Counted from the stretch's first letter, positions 40,001-48,319 are shown. The stretch is 64,000 bases of DNA from Mytilus californianus (GCF_021869535.1 NW_026262659.1:9176001-9240000); one strand, 5' to 3'. The notes: generated by a model not told the origin, from the sequence alone. Numbers and translations are program-made.

Positions 40001-41555
40001 ACTACAAGATTACCTCTTTTGTTTAGTACTGAGTAAAGTTTTATCTTCCTCACTTTAGACAGGTAAACTACTACAAGATTACCTCGTTTGTTCAGTACTG
40101 AGTAAAGTTTTATCTTCCTCACTTGAGGCAGGTAAACTACTACAAGATTACCTCGTTTGTTCAGTACTGAGTAAAGTTTTATCTTCCTCACTTTAGACAG
40201 GTACACTACTACAAGATTACCTGGTTTGTTCAGTACTGAGTAAAGTTTTATCTTCCTCACTTGAGACAGGTACACTACTACAAGATTACCTCGTTTGTTC
40301 AGTACTGAGTAAAGTTTTATCTTCCTCACTTTAGACAGGTAAACTACTACAAGATAACCTGGTTTGTTCATAACTGAGTAAAGTTTTATCTTCCTCACTT
40401 GAGGCAGGTAAACTACTACAAGATAACCTCGTTTGTTCAGTACTGAGTAAAGTTTTATCTTCCTCACTTGAGGCAGGTAAACTACTACAAGATTACCTCG
40501 TTTGTTCAGTACTGAGTAAAGTTTTATCTTCCTCACTTGAGGCAGGTAAACTACTACAAGATTACCTCGTTTGTTCAGTACTGAGTAAAGTTTTATCTTC
40601 CTCACTTGAGGCAGGTAAACTACTACAAGATTACCTCGTTTGTTCAGTACTGGGTAAAGTTTTATCTTCCTCACTTTAGACAGGTAAACTACTACAAGAT
40701 TACCTCGTTTGTTCAGTACTGAGTAAAGTTTTATCTTCCTCACTTGAGGCAGGTAAACTACTACAAGATTACCTGGTTTGTTCAGTACTGAGTAAAGTTT
40801 TATCGTCCTCACTTTAGACAGGTACACTACTACAAGATTACCTCGTTTGTTCAGTACTGAGTAAAGTTTTATCTTCCTCACTTTAGACAGGTACACTACT
40901 ACAAGATTACCTGGTTTGTTCAGTACTGAGTAAAGTTTTATCTTCCTCACTCTAGACAGGTAAACTACTACAATTTTACCTTGTTTGTTCAGTACTGAGT
41001 AAAGTTTTATCTTCCTCACTCTAGACAGGTTTATCTTCCTCACTCTAGACAGGTTAACTACTACAATTTTACCTTGTTTGTTCAGTACTGTAAAGAAATA
41101 TGCATGTCAATATTATTTTTATACTTACCAGTAAGTAGAGAGTTGAATTGTAAATCACTACAATCTTGAGATAGGTCACTGAGGTCAACAGTCAAACCAT
41201 TGTGTTTGTCTACCTGGCCAGCAGGTAAGATGGCATCAGGTCCTGTACTGATTTTTCTTACACCAATCAATGGCAAGACATCTGTCCTGAATCGTGCTCC
41301 CAACACAGGTATAAATACTGACAATACTGAATTTGAAGTCCACTTTTGTTTTCCATTTACATTGAATCTGGTAACTGATATTCTACATGAGGTAGAAAAA
41401 GCTGATGTATTACAACTTCTGGTTAGTTTACTGTGTCCTATTAATCCTCTGATTGCAGATACAGTAGACATGGTTTTATTATTATAATTATTGATTCCTT
41501 GCAACTGTTTGAGCAGGGATATATTTTTACATTTGATACATACATGTGTATTCAT
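15746..41555 (-). CDS. NUDT6: NUDT6-type Nudix hydrolase, six coding exons
   Basis: This is a spliced gene on the minus strand: exons 41129-41555, 29823-30029, 29004-29062, 28598-28649, 27767-27814 and 15746-16068. Each internal border is an AG acceptor or a GT donor, the phases agree at all five junctions, and the lengths sum to 1116 bases, giving 371 residues and a stop. Residues 240-262 form a perfect Nudix box (G-x5-E-x7-REILEETGI), the metal and diphosphate site of this superfamily. The N-terminal ESLLKWRREGR and later FHHAEHQMSLLKLWL segments, and the C-terminal FRQQHQQPGAFGRSD, are characteristic of NUDT6, whose vertebrate gene is known as the FGF2 antisense gene. The family's physiological substrate is poorly defined. 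Vertebrate NUDT6 is somewhat shorter, mainly at the N terminus. Intron 1 (about 11.1 kb) is mostly a 69-bp array and intron 5 (about 11.7 kb) is filled with repeats. Confidence 0.93.
16069..17295. other. NUDT6 intron 5, part without recognised elements
   Basis: AT-rich intronic sequence. A weak array of about 40 bp with CCCACATCCGCA phrases sits at 17100-17220. No exon or clear transposable element is seen. Confidence 0.5.
17296..17975 (+). repeat. Repeat family B copy, split by a MITE
   Basis: CTGCTCCACATGTG at 17313 and, past the MITE, TTCAGTAGGTCATATTCG, GACGGGATTCTGATAACGAC and AACATATCCGTCGGCATC match the copy at 18673-19120 in the same order. The MITE at 17342-17647 interrupts it after CGTGTTA. 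Confidence 0.75.
17342..17647. mobile_element. Harbinger-like MITE, 306 bp, TTA target duplication
   Basis: The left end GGGAGCTACCATTTGAT and right end ATCAAATGGTAGCTCCC are perfect inverted repeats that continue into T and A runs. TTA flanks both ends (17339-17341 and 17648-17650), the target preference of PIF/Harbinger transposons. The inside holds about six diverged copies of an A-run followed by GGCAGGA and, near the right end, a long C run followed by an A run. There is no coding capacity, so it must have been moved by a transposase made elsewhere. It sits within a family B repeat, so it is the younger insertion. Confidence 0.85.
17919..18116 (-). pseudogene. Reverse-transcriptase retroelement remnant
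   Basis: The minus strand reads TLYLDLHLEINNEDRLRTRL, then KRDDFSFPIVNFP and NIPAVPSYGVY. This is a conserved block just after the catalytic core in a family of mollusc retroelement reverse transcriptases. The same block occurs on the plus strand at 21890-22020. Only about 65 codons remain and no catalytic motif is present. It may be Penelope-like, but I cannot place the clade by eye. Confidence 0.7.
18370..18480 (+). repeat. Dispersed mussel repeat (ACGCGTGTTTC type)
   Basis: GGACGCGTGTTTCTTCGACAT followed by AAGACTCATCAGAGGCGCTC and AGTTTAAAGAGCATT resembles a frequent bivalve repeat, possibly related to the fragments at 6728 and 8588. Confidence 0.5.
18673..19120 (+). repeat. Repeat family B, fullest copy
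   Basis: It runs from GAGGCGAAAGATACCAAAGG through ACTCACAAGTCGATAATAAA, GAAAACTACAGACTGAGCA and CTCAGGAGCTCCGGAAGG to GGATATATATACTCCGTATG. Other copies or parts lie at 11090, 17296, 23271 and, inverted, 60160. The central GTGATCTCAGGAGCTC ... GGTAAGCAG ... CTGCTCCACATGTGG resembles one unit of the 62-bp array at 23824. An open frame of 99 codons in it has no recognisable domain. Confidence 0.8.
19550..21297 (+). repeat. Tandem segmental duplication, copy A
   Basis: Ordered similarity to copy B at 21298-25330: AGATAACTCAGT, ACATTTCACAAGTTTGATTT, GGTCTATGA and TTCAATT, TTTATTTGCTAGCCAGCAGT, GAAGCTGCATTATTCA, GAGTGTTTCCCAGTT, and finally CCTAGTGGTTAACTCAAG with CATTGTGTTCTTGG. The copies are clearly diverged. 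This copy lacks both the reverse-transcriptase block and the 62-bp array of copy B. It lies in NUDT6 intron 5. Confidence 0.75.
21541..22240 (+). pseudogene. Decayed reverse-transcriptase retroelement fragment
   Basis: Pieces in shifting frames read ILDVLIENIF, FIQTIGTNCGSLLADLLLYY, YLDLFLNIDTDGQLKKSDD with NFPIDNFPFLNSHIPSASS and YGVNISQLMRYDRACSHYTD, then HHEFADRQDVWVSQLTGDMF. The order fits the reverse-transcriptase region of a mollusc retroelement also seen at 17919 on the minus strand. Several stops and frameshifts interrupt it, and the catalytic aspartate pair expected between the first two blocks and the third is not recognisable. It is dead. Confidence 0.75.
23271..23350 (+). repeat. 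Repeat family B head fragment
   Basis: GTGAAAGGCGAAAGCTACCAA, AACTTATAAGTCTA and AAACTGACAATGTCATGGCAA match the head of family B. It is inserted in segmental copy B; copy A has no counterpart between its ACTGAACAACTT and GAAGCTGCATT. Confidence 0.65.
23824..25309. repeat. Minisatellite, 62-bp unit, about 24 copies
   Basis: The unit contains GTGAACTCAGGTGCTCTAG, CAGGGTAAGCAGCATCTGCT and CCACTAGTGGCATCTGGCTC, with a period of 62 bp. Variants (GTATTCTAGC, CAGTATCTG, GACACCTG) recur in blocks, indicating multi-unit copying. The unit resembles the internal part of repeat family B at 18833-18880. It lies in NUDT6 intron 5. Confidence 0.95.
25545..26188. mobile_element. Fold-back element with about 100-bp inverted arms
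   Basis: The left arm 25682-25782 (TTTGACCCCAATTTCACGG ... CCGTGTACTATGGACAC) pairs with the right arm 25898-25999 (GTGTCCATAGTACACGG ... CCGTGAAATTGGGGTCAAAA). The arms are nearly identical over about 100 bases, separated by about 115 bases. Downstream come a GACGGACAGACG run and ATGCCCCTACTACTATCG with TAGGTGGGGCAT, a palindromic tail common in bivalve repeats. Inside the NUDT6 pre-mRNA the arms could form a long hairpin. No target duplication was identified, so the outer borders are approximate. Confidence 0.75.
26369..26705 (+). repeat. Repeat family A, long copy
   Basis: AAGAAGATGTGGTATGAGTG, CCAATGAGACAACTATC, GTCAAAGTACGGCCTTCAAC, CAGCAAGCTGTAAAGGGC and GAAACACTTATGAACCAC occur in this order, as at 43911. 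The tail, GCAGCAGGTTTAAACGTTTTAA, is shared with 44200. This is a high-copy non-coding mussel repeat; its class is unknown to me. Confidence 0.85.
26706..27766. other. NUDT6 intron 5, proximal part, no element recognised
   Basis: AT-rich intron sequence upstream of exon 6 and next to exon 5. Short open frames on the minus strand have no similarity that I recognise. Confidence 0.5.
27767..27814 (-). CDS. NUDT6: NUDT6 exon 5, second half of the Nudix box
   Basis: Acceptor TATTTTGTAG, donor GTAAGATA; 48 bases. With the last base of exon 4 it reads ADTAEREILEETGIKA (residues 249-264). R254, E255, E258, E259 and G261 are the invariant REUxEExGU residues, so the catalytic motif is intact. Confidence 0.94.
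28598..28649 (-). CDS. NUDT6: NUDT6 exon 4, first half of the Nudix box
   Basis: Acceptor TTTATTTTTAG, donor GTAAGAC. It encodes FSYWKFPGGLSDLEEDI (residues 232-248). WKFPGG precedes the Nudix box; Gly240 and Glu246 are its first two consensus positions. It ends in phase 1. Confidence 0.93.
29004..29062 (-). CDS. NUDT6: NUDT6 exon 3, start of the Nudix fold
   Basis: It is bounded by AATTAATCCTAG and the donor GTAATTAT. It completes codon 212 and encodes residues to 231 in phase 0: MVYREETKEILVVKDKNSQ. This corresponds to the first beta strands of the Nudix fold, where related proteins have a V-x-E-x-x-K-x-ILVV-D pattern. Confidence 0.9.
29476..29622. repeat. Short tandem array, 17-bp unit, about nine copies
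   Basis: CTTGTCATGTGATATAA repeats with a period of 17 bp and variants GATGTGATATAG and ATGTGGTATAA. It lies in NUDT6 intron 2, between exons 3 and 2. Confidence 0.85.
29823..30029 (-). CDS. NUDT6: NUDT6 exon 2, N-terminal domain
   Basis: The acceptor TATCATTCCAG precedes it and the donor GTTAGT follows it. It completes codon 143 and encodes residues to 211, plus one base of codon 212. The product includes LLKWRREGRSCIWLKVPIHK, FLFHHAEHQMSLLKLWL and RFATHQIGVSG. These match the order of conserved blocks in NUDT6 upstream of the catalytic fold: a WR-EGR segment, an FHHAE segment and an A-HQ-GV segment. This exon gives the strongest argument for NUDT6 rather than another Nudix family. Confidence 0.92.
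30345..30607 (+). repeat. Repeat family A copy
   Basis: It begins ATAAGAAGATGTGGTATGAG and continues through GTCAAAGTACGGTCTTCAAC and CAGCAAGCTATGAAGGGCC to CAACTACTGAACATCAG. It is shorter at the 3' end than the copy at 26369. It lies in NUDT6 intron 1. Confidence 0.85.
31219..41095. repeat. Satellite-like array, 69-bp unit, about 143 copies
   Basis: The unit (TTCAGTACTGAGTAAAG, TTTTATCTTCCTCACTTTAG, ACAGGTAAACTACTACAAG, ATTACCTCGTTTG) is 69 bp and fills about 9.9 kb of NUDT6 intron 1. Each unit carries the 10-bp palindrome TCAGTACTGA. Units differ mainly at a few fixed sites: TTTAGAC, TTGAGGC, TTTACAC, TTTAGGC or TCTAGAC before AGG; ATTACC or ATAACC; CTCG, CTTG, CTGG or CTAG; TGAG, TGGG or TGGT. 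Because 69 is divisible by three, the minus strand reads as long open frames of a 23-residue repeat (VRKIKLYSVLNKRGNLVVVY plus three residues), up to about 630 codons, and parts of the plus strand are open too. I do not consider these genes. Confidence 0.97.
31222..33017. repeat. Higher-order duplication: 13 units (897 bp) copied twice
   Basis: Within the array, the rare variant TACTGGTTAAAG with TTTACACCGGTAAACTTC occurs at 32121 and again at 33018, exactly 897 bp apart (13 x 69). The order of unit variants before each is identical, so a 13-unit block was duplicated recently. Confidence 0.9.
41129..41555 (-). CDS. NUDT6: NUDT6 coding exon 1, with possible mitochondrial presequence
   Basis: It encodes residues 1-142 plus one base of codon 143 and ends at ACTG followed by the donor GTAAGTAT. 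The first in-frame ATG is at 41555. A second, at 41471 (Met29), begins MSTVSAIRGLIGHSKLTR, a stretch rich in Arg, Ser and Thr with no acidic residue, which looks like a mitochondrial targeting sequence and may be the true start. The end, DLSDLSQDCSDLQFNSLLT, leads directly into the conserved NUDT6 N-terminal domain. Upstream, CTTTTTTCAG ends at 41591 on this strand, a good 3' splice site, so a separate 5' untranslated exon probably exists. A possible donor for it (ACA then GTAAGT) lies at 46612, but this is only a guess. Confidence 0.85.
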
Positions 41556-41595
41556 AGTCAGGCTTTAACTGCTGCATGTTCCTATCACATCTGAA

Positions 41596-43910
41596 AAAAG
41601 CATGAGTGTGTATCTTGTGAAATGAATAATTGTTTAAAGTAATTATATAAGTAATAATTGCATTGGCTTCATTAGTTTGTACATGGTGAATTAAAAAACC
41701 CAAATTAAATATGTAGCCATAGTAAGTAAGGTGTAAATCTTAGGTTTCACAAAACTTTCGGTTTCAGGGGGTTTTTAAAGACAAAATGCTGTGAAATGTT
41801 TCTATAGACATATGCAAAAAGATATTTGCCACTTTGAATAGTTTTTGTTTAAAAAACCAAATCATATTTTTTTTTTCCATTCGAATTAGTGAGCAATCAA
41901 AGTGCTAGATAAGTATGGTGTACTGAATTTCAATTAAATAAGACTTCTCTGATTTTATCATCAAATAAGAAACTTCAATCTAAGATTTTTGGCAAAGGGT
42001 AACTGAATTTAAGCCATGTCGGCAGGCCAAACTGTGTACCAGTCTATATATATATATATATACATCACGTGACACGATCAGGGTGCTTTGTATGGATCTG
42101 ACAATAATAGTATGTGTCACACATTTATGGTAAAATCTGAATTGGAAACTGGTGGTTTCCAAATGAAATTTTTTAAAATCTCACATACATCAAAACATGC
42201 TCTGTATTGACAGGGAACAGAGTCAATCTGTGCTACTAACATGACTAAAGGGTTGTCTTCCTTTGCAAAAAAATCTAAAATTTAAAACAATTTCGTATTG
42301 AATTTGAAAATGAACTATTATTGCAGAATTCATCCTGTCAAATTTTGTAACATTACGTTGATTTCAGAGTTTCATTTTATAATTTCAAAGTTATTTTTAG
42401 TGTACATGAATTACAAAATTCATTTTTTGTGAGGAAAATATATAAAGAAGCATTTCAAGTTACAATTTAAATACAAGTTTTCTAAATATGTGTTTGCATA
42501 AACAATAAAAGGGCTAAAACATTGTATCATGCAAATTAGGGAATATGTAAATAATGCTAATACAAAAGAAGGGACTTAATATCACATCAATTTCAAAATT
42601 ATCTAGAGCTATATACTTACCAAAACATAGGTTAAATAATATAATGTGAAAACAAACATGACAGATTTAAGGCTATACAGTGACCTATAGTTGCTTACAT
42701 TTACGTATTTAGGCAAAGTTGACACAAGATTGTTTTTTTCCATTCAGCATTGACCGCTTTTGGTCATAAACTCAAACGGTTCATGACAAAAGTTACAAGT
42801 GATGGAGAAATGCTTTTGATGTTCTTTTCCGGTCTCATTTGGTCATACAGCTAATAATAATTTATTTACTACCAAATTTTGGCATGGTAATTTTCTCTAT
42901 ATTTTTTAATCATCTTGCTTTTTCCTGGATTTTCTTTATGCCATCTTGCCTAGCAACTCTTGTATTTCTCAAGGTTTAAAAAAAAATCTTCCTCATATAC
43001 ACATCTGGCAGAATATTTAGAAATTCATTGAAATTTCTTTTAGATTTTTCATCCATTTTTTACTTTCAATTCTTACCTAACATTCAGAGATATCTTTTGC
43101 ACACCAAACTTTTTAAATGTTTTGTCCAGAAAAGCAATCACACAAACCTATTTCTAAAAGTTTATTTACCCTAATAATGTCCAGTGGCAACTATTTCATG
43201 CATATTCTGGACCTCCTTATTTTTGCTAAACGTTATCAATAGTTCTGAAAAGACATCATTGATGAAATTTGTTATTTTTAGGTTCATTAGTAAGCATCCT
43301 TAAGGTTGTTCTGTGTGTTCTGCATAATTTTACCCTTGCCACTGCCATGATTGCTCAAGATCATGTTCATCTCTAGTTGTCAACATGTACTTCTACTTTC
43401 CATAAAATGGAAAATTCATGGAATCTTCTCAAAAGATCACAATTTAAGGTGGCATGATTTCATATCCGAGGATAAATGCCGGTTTTTTAAGGTTCATGAC
43501 ATAACCTTTTGGCTAATATGGCTGTATTTACACCACAAATTTTACTCTTGAGTACAGACAAACCTGTGCATAACAGGAATTAGATAATCAAAATGCATTT
43601 TATGTTTCAGAAATTATAAATTTTTCTGGATTTTGCTATTCATTTTTTTCATTCCTGCAGAAGGTGCCAAATTAAACTAAATTGGGAAAGAGGTTTGAGA
43701 AGCTCCCCTCATATAATAAATGTTGTGAGTAGTAGTATTGATTTAAATGGACAATAGATGGACAAAAGACATCTGCAAATAATAGGTGATTTAAACTGTG
43801 TAACTGAGTGGACGTATAAAATGACACTCATGTGTTTGTTTATTTTGCTATCTTGAACTGCAGACTGGAAAAAAAAATGCACATTAAAATACAGGTACAT
43901 TTTAATAGAT
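41596..43910. other. Upstream flank of NUDT6, no exon recognised
   Basis: AT-rich DNA with a TA dinucleotide run at about 42045-42062 and a short phrase, ACAGTGACCTATAGTTG, at 42676 that matches the reverse complement of repeat family A. The NUDT6 promoter is either here or farther upstream beyond a 5' untranslated intron; no TATA box or CpG cluster stands out. Confidence 0.4.
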
Positions 43911-44233
43911 ATAAGAAGATGCGGTATGGCTGCCAATGAGACAACTCTCCATCCAAGTCACAATTTGTAAAAGTAAACCATTATAGGTCAAAGTACGGCC
44001 TTCAACACCGAGCCTTTGCTCACATCGAACAGCAAGCTATAAAGGGCCCCAAAAAAATGACTAGTGTAAAACCATTCAAACATGAAAACCAACAGTGTTA
44101 TCTATATAAAAAACGAGAAACGAGAAACACTTATGAACCACATCAACAAACGACAACCAATGAACATCAGGTTCCTGACTTAGGACAGGTGCAAACAAAT
44201 GCAGCTCGTTTAAACGTTTTAAAAGGCGCCAAC
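43911..44233 (+). repeat. Repeat family A copy
   Basis: ATAAGAAGATGCGGTATGGC, CCAATGAGACAACTCTCC, AGTACGGCCTTCAACACCG and CAGCAAGCTATAAAGGGCCC, ending in GCAGCTCGTTTAAACG. It is nearly as long as the copy at 26369. Confidence 0.88.
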
Positions 44234-44401
44234 CTAAGTTTTTAATTTTCTGAAACATAGACTACATATGACTTTTATATATCTAGGTCCTGCCATGCCA
44301 AAAACTTTCCTAGATGCATTAATTTGTCTGTACTCATAGTAGATTTTGTGGTGTAAATACTGCCATGTTTTTCAATTCCTTTTGATGAACCTTAACGAGG
44401 G

Positions 44402-44560
44402 TGGTAAATGGTTATTTTCGTGCAACGTGATCGCCGTTTTTTATTTCACGTTCAACGTGTTTTTACCTATTTATTTAACGTTCGGTCGTGCAAGACAGGT
44501 GCCTCGTTCAACGTGTTCTGCTTATTTAATTTTACGTGCATCGTGATTTTCAAATGCTTA
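44402..44560 (+). repeat. Degenerate motif cluster (ACGTTCAACGTG)
   Basis: CGTGCAACGTGATCG, TTTCACGTTCAACGTGTTTT, ACGTTCGGTCGTGCA, TCGTTCAACGTGTTC and ACGTGCATCGTGATTTTC are spaced irregularly. Related phrases recur at 44750 and, past the element at 44813-46176, at 46190. This suggests that one older repeat was split by that insertion. Confidence 0.55.
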
Positions 44561-44812
44561 TTTTGCGTGCTCGGTATTTTTCAAATAAAATTCAAATACT
44601 TGGAAGGGATCGTCAAGAAATACTTTTTTATACCCGTAAACCATTTACATCATAAATGTGTATACTAAATCGGGAATAAAAAGTAAAACAGAGAGTTTAT
44701 ATATACAAGAAGACAGTGACTCAGTCACAAAAGGTTCAGAACAGTCTTTATTTTTCGTGCAACGTTCATGACAGAAATCGAACAGCAAGCTATAAAGGGC
44801 CCCAGCTTTCAT

Positions 44813-46176
44813 GTCGATCCGGCCCCACGTCGATCCGGCCCAACGTCGATCCGGCCCATATTTAAAGTCGATCCGGCCCAATAAAAAATATATTTATAAG
44901 GAATAAAAATAAAGATATATATTAATTGTAATTCATAAATGTTTATGAATTTTATTATAATGTAAAAGGTATACGGTTAAAAAAAAGGCCTTTGACAAAT
45001 ATTTTCTTTAGATTAGTTTTAAAACAACTATGTTGATTATGTTTTCATTACAAGTTTTCAAGATTATTGGGTATAATTAAAATAAAAACGTATATAACAG
45101 AATTTAGTACCAGACATCAACACTTATCAGCAGTAATAAGCATTTTCTTTCAATTGACTGTGATCTTAACAAGTCTTTCATCCTGTGTAATAACAAATAG
45201 TTACATACACAACGGTACAAGCCGATCCCCAAGCTGATACATGGGTCATTTAAAAAAAATGTCGAATATTTAAATTGCAAAATTGATTTAAAGTTACTTA
45301 TTCAAACAACCCTCGTCATAAGCAAATCAAAACAAACAGTACTTATAGAACAACATATAAAAAGATGCAATCTTGATAATGTCATACAAGAATATATTGA
45401 AACATTTTTTTATAGGTGGTGCAATATTTTGTCTCTCCTCAGTCTGTTACCATGTTCAAAAGAAATTTCTGGTTATTTAAAAAAGGTTTCGATAGAATTT
45501 TAAGCTTGTATTTCGTAGCCAATAAGATGGTTTTCACGAGTAAAAACTTCTATATATATTCATTCTGAAAAAATACAATTAATTATTACAACACATAACA
45601 CCAAACAAAAGATCAAACTATAAAGACCTTGTTGATTACGTAACTTTAATCAATCAGGATTTGATTGAATTAAGTAATTACGAGTGGCATTACCTTAGTT
45701 CACAATCATTAGACAATTGTTGAATAAACAAACCAATTATAGACTAATGATTTGATTAAACAAGTCATTATGATGAGTTAAATTTTATAGGTTCCATTGG
45801 ACTGTAAATATTTATTTAGCTATTCTGTGTGTGAATTAAATAAAATAAAATCACCATGACATTCAAAGTTATCATGGAAAATAACTTCATATTAATATGT
45901 TGAAGCTGCTACACAATCACACTCATTTTCGTATCGATGTAAAATAATTCTTTGACTGGTACTCCAATACTTCACTTACCTGTTGTCATCCATCAACGAT
46001 ACTTTTTACAAATTCCATTTATACTGTTAAAATTCGTCACAAAATCCTCCAAAGTCAATATAGTTTATTCATATTTTATTATGGGGCCGGATCGACATAG
46101 GGACGGATCGACGTGGGCCGGATCGACTTGGGACGGATCGACTTTGGGCCGGATCGACTTGGGGCCGGAACGACCG
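44813..46176. mobile_element. 1.36-kb element with ends built from short GTCGATCCGGCCC units
   Basis: The left end carries four units of GTCGATCCGGCCC at 44813, 44829, 44845 and 44867. The right end, 46083-46176, carries about six in inverted orientation (GGGCCGGATCGAC), and the inner borders are also inverted (CCCAATAAA against TTATGGGG). The inside is AT-rich without coding capacity. It looks like a non-autonomous DNA transposon with repeated subterminal sites, perhaps transposase-binding sites, but I found no target duplication and cannot name the superfamily. A fragment of repeat family A (CAGCAAGCTATAAAGGGCCC) abuts the left end. Confidence 0.7.
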
Positions 46177-46943
46177 GATACCAATTATTTCACGTTCAAC
46201 GTAGTTTACAACTACAACTATTTGGTGTAACAGCATAGTTTTAAGTACAAACTGTAAAAATCAGTTGGAAAGTAACCCATGGCCATTAGCATCTTATCTC
46301 GACTAGACCTTTTTCATTTTCAAGTCTACTTGAAAATTGTTTACACATGGAAAGAGTGACCTCAGTCAATGATTGAATTCATAAAAACATTCTAGATATT
46401 GACCTCTTGTTTACTTATGTAATGAATGAATTTAATTAATACCTACCCGACTGTGACTTAAAATTTGTTGTAAGATCTTTCAGTTCTTGTTAATCTGATA
46501 ATCTTCCTGCACTCTGCACTAAAGAATCAGCATGTATGCGAACTTTTGTACAATGTGACCGTATGTTGGCTAAGGGAAATATAGTTACTAAGTAAGGGGA
46601 AAGAAACTTACTGTTTCTGAGCAACTTCTCCGTATTCTGAAATCTCAATCTTTTAGGAGCACCTCCAAACAGAATAAGAATATTTATTCTTCTTCAGTAT
46701 GAATACCACAGTCAAGCAGACTGAAGATTGATTACTGTGTGTGCATGGATGGCATATTTACATGAACAAATCAATACAATAATAAGGAAATGCAGTCCTA
46801 TTTTGTACAAATTATTTGGTCATGAGTGCAGATGAACAAATAACATGGTTACAATTATGTACAAGAGGGTTCATATTCAAATGAGAGTATGGAGAACAGC
46901 AGACGTGAGCGGTTCTCTAACGATGTCTACTGAGGGAGACTGA
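46177..46943. other. Non-coding DNA between two mobile elements
   Basis: No gene is seen. On the minus strand, GAAACA followed by GTAAGT at 46612 is a good donor-like site and could end a 5' untranslated exon of NUDT6; the evidence is weak. Confidence 0.35.
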
Positions 46944-46952
46944 ATTATTGAA

Positions 46953-48319
46953 GGCACTGGCTACGGTTACATGGAAATGTAACAATAATAAAAATATTAT
47001 TGTTACGCGCTATTGTTACATTGGAGACTAAATGCCGGAATGCATGGTTGGGTAAGGACCTGATTAATTACGAATGTAACAATAATTATTGAGGCTACGG
47101 TTACATTGCGTTATTGTTACATGAAAAACAGCAATGTACGATGGGACTAGTAATATGTACTAAATAATAAAAGTTGAAGATATTTATTTTATATTTACAA
47201 TACATACAATTATTACATACAATTTCTTTGTTGAAATTCGTGACTTCAAGGAATACACCGTCTTTACATTTCAGTTTCAATGACATTTGGCATTTCATCT
47301 GGAAAGTGCTAAAAATACAAAAACACAATGCTTTAGATTAGGTTTTAAGAATTAATTCACAATTTCATAACAAAAACGAGGCAAGAGAGTTCGAAGAGGC
47401 AGAGGCAGACATACTACATTCATTAAACTAGCAATGCAAAATAGCAAATATGTCGTTGGAAGAAAGAAAAAAAAAACGTTGGACACTTGGTCTGTGTCAA
47501 TTTAAACTTTAATTTGATAACACGAATGTAATTTAAATCTCGCATGGATATTATGACCCATTGATATTCGTATATGGGTTAAAAAAACGTACCTTTGGTT
47601 TGGGTGAGCTCCATCTGATTTTGAAACGAAATTACGTCCTCCATGGATACATGTATACAGAAGTTTCCAGTATTTTTGTTCGCAGTTAGCAAACTTTGCT
47701 ATTGATGTATCATTTGTTTTTTAGAACTGCGTTTGTATAGCTGTATGAAATTTGTGTCTTGATATTGTTTCAGTTTTGTTTCAAACGCATCCCAAGTTTA
47801 AAATTTTTCACCCAAAACAAAATTGGCAATAGGAATCTCTTCATCCATTGTTCAAAGTATAATGACAGTAATAAGTAGTAGGTGTGCAGTTAAATACTTA
47901 GAAGTGAACACTTTTCTCAGCCCGAGTTCTCAACAACAAACCATTGAACTATATTTTTCGCTTTTGGCACTACTAATCTGAAGTAGTATCTTCAAGAACA
48001 TCAAAACCATTAATACGTAAAACTATTTAAACACCATTTGTTGAATTATAATATTTATTATTTATCATTATTACAAGTATTATTTAGTACATATGAAAGA
48101 ATTAAGCAACAAAACTATAGAAGATTTAAGTTTAATAAATCTAGCGTACATTGCTGTTTTTCATGTAACAATAACGCAATGTAACCGTAGCCTCAATAAT
48201 TATTGTTACATTCGTAATTAATCGATTCCTTACCCAACTTTGCATTCCGGCAATTAGTCTCCAATGTAACAATAATATTTTTATTATTGTTACATTTCCA
48301 TGTAACCGTAGCCAGTGCC
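46953..48319. mobile_element. Mutator-like (MULE) non-autonomous element, 1367 bp
   Basis: Long terminal inverted repeats: 46953-47140 on the left, about 172 bases on the right (48148-48319), nearly identical apart from a 14-base insertion in the left arm (CGCGCTATTGTTAC). Both ends are GGCACTGGCTACGG in outward orientation. The perfect 9-bp duplication ATTATTGAA flanks the element at 46944-46952 and 48320-48328. Long inverted repeats with a 9-bp duplication fit Mutator-like elements. Each arm contains smaller palindromes, GTAACAATAAT against ATTATTGTTAC. No transposase is recognisable inside. Confidence 0.88.

Noticed and set aside
31176-41043. Long minus-strand open frames of a 23-residue repeat (up to about 630 codons), as if a giant repeat protein
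   Set aside because: The unit is 69 bp, a multiple of three, so any unit lacking stops stays open; parts of the plus strand are open too. Truncated units shift the frame repeatedly, there is no signal peptide or flanking coding exon, and the array lies in an intron of NUDT6.
31219-41095. CRISPR-like look of regularly spaced repeats
   Set aside because: There are no unique spacers; the whole 69-bp unit repeats. The window is eukaryotic, with spliced genes.
47101-47328. Cys-containing minus-strand frame inside the Mutator-like element as a transposase remnant
   Set aside because: It begins in the terminal repeat and is only 75 codons, with no transposase motif.
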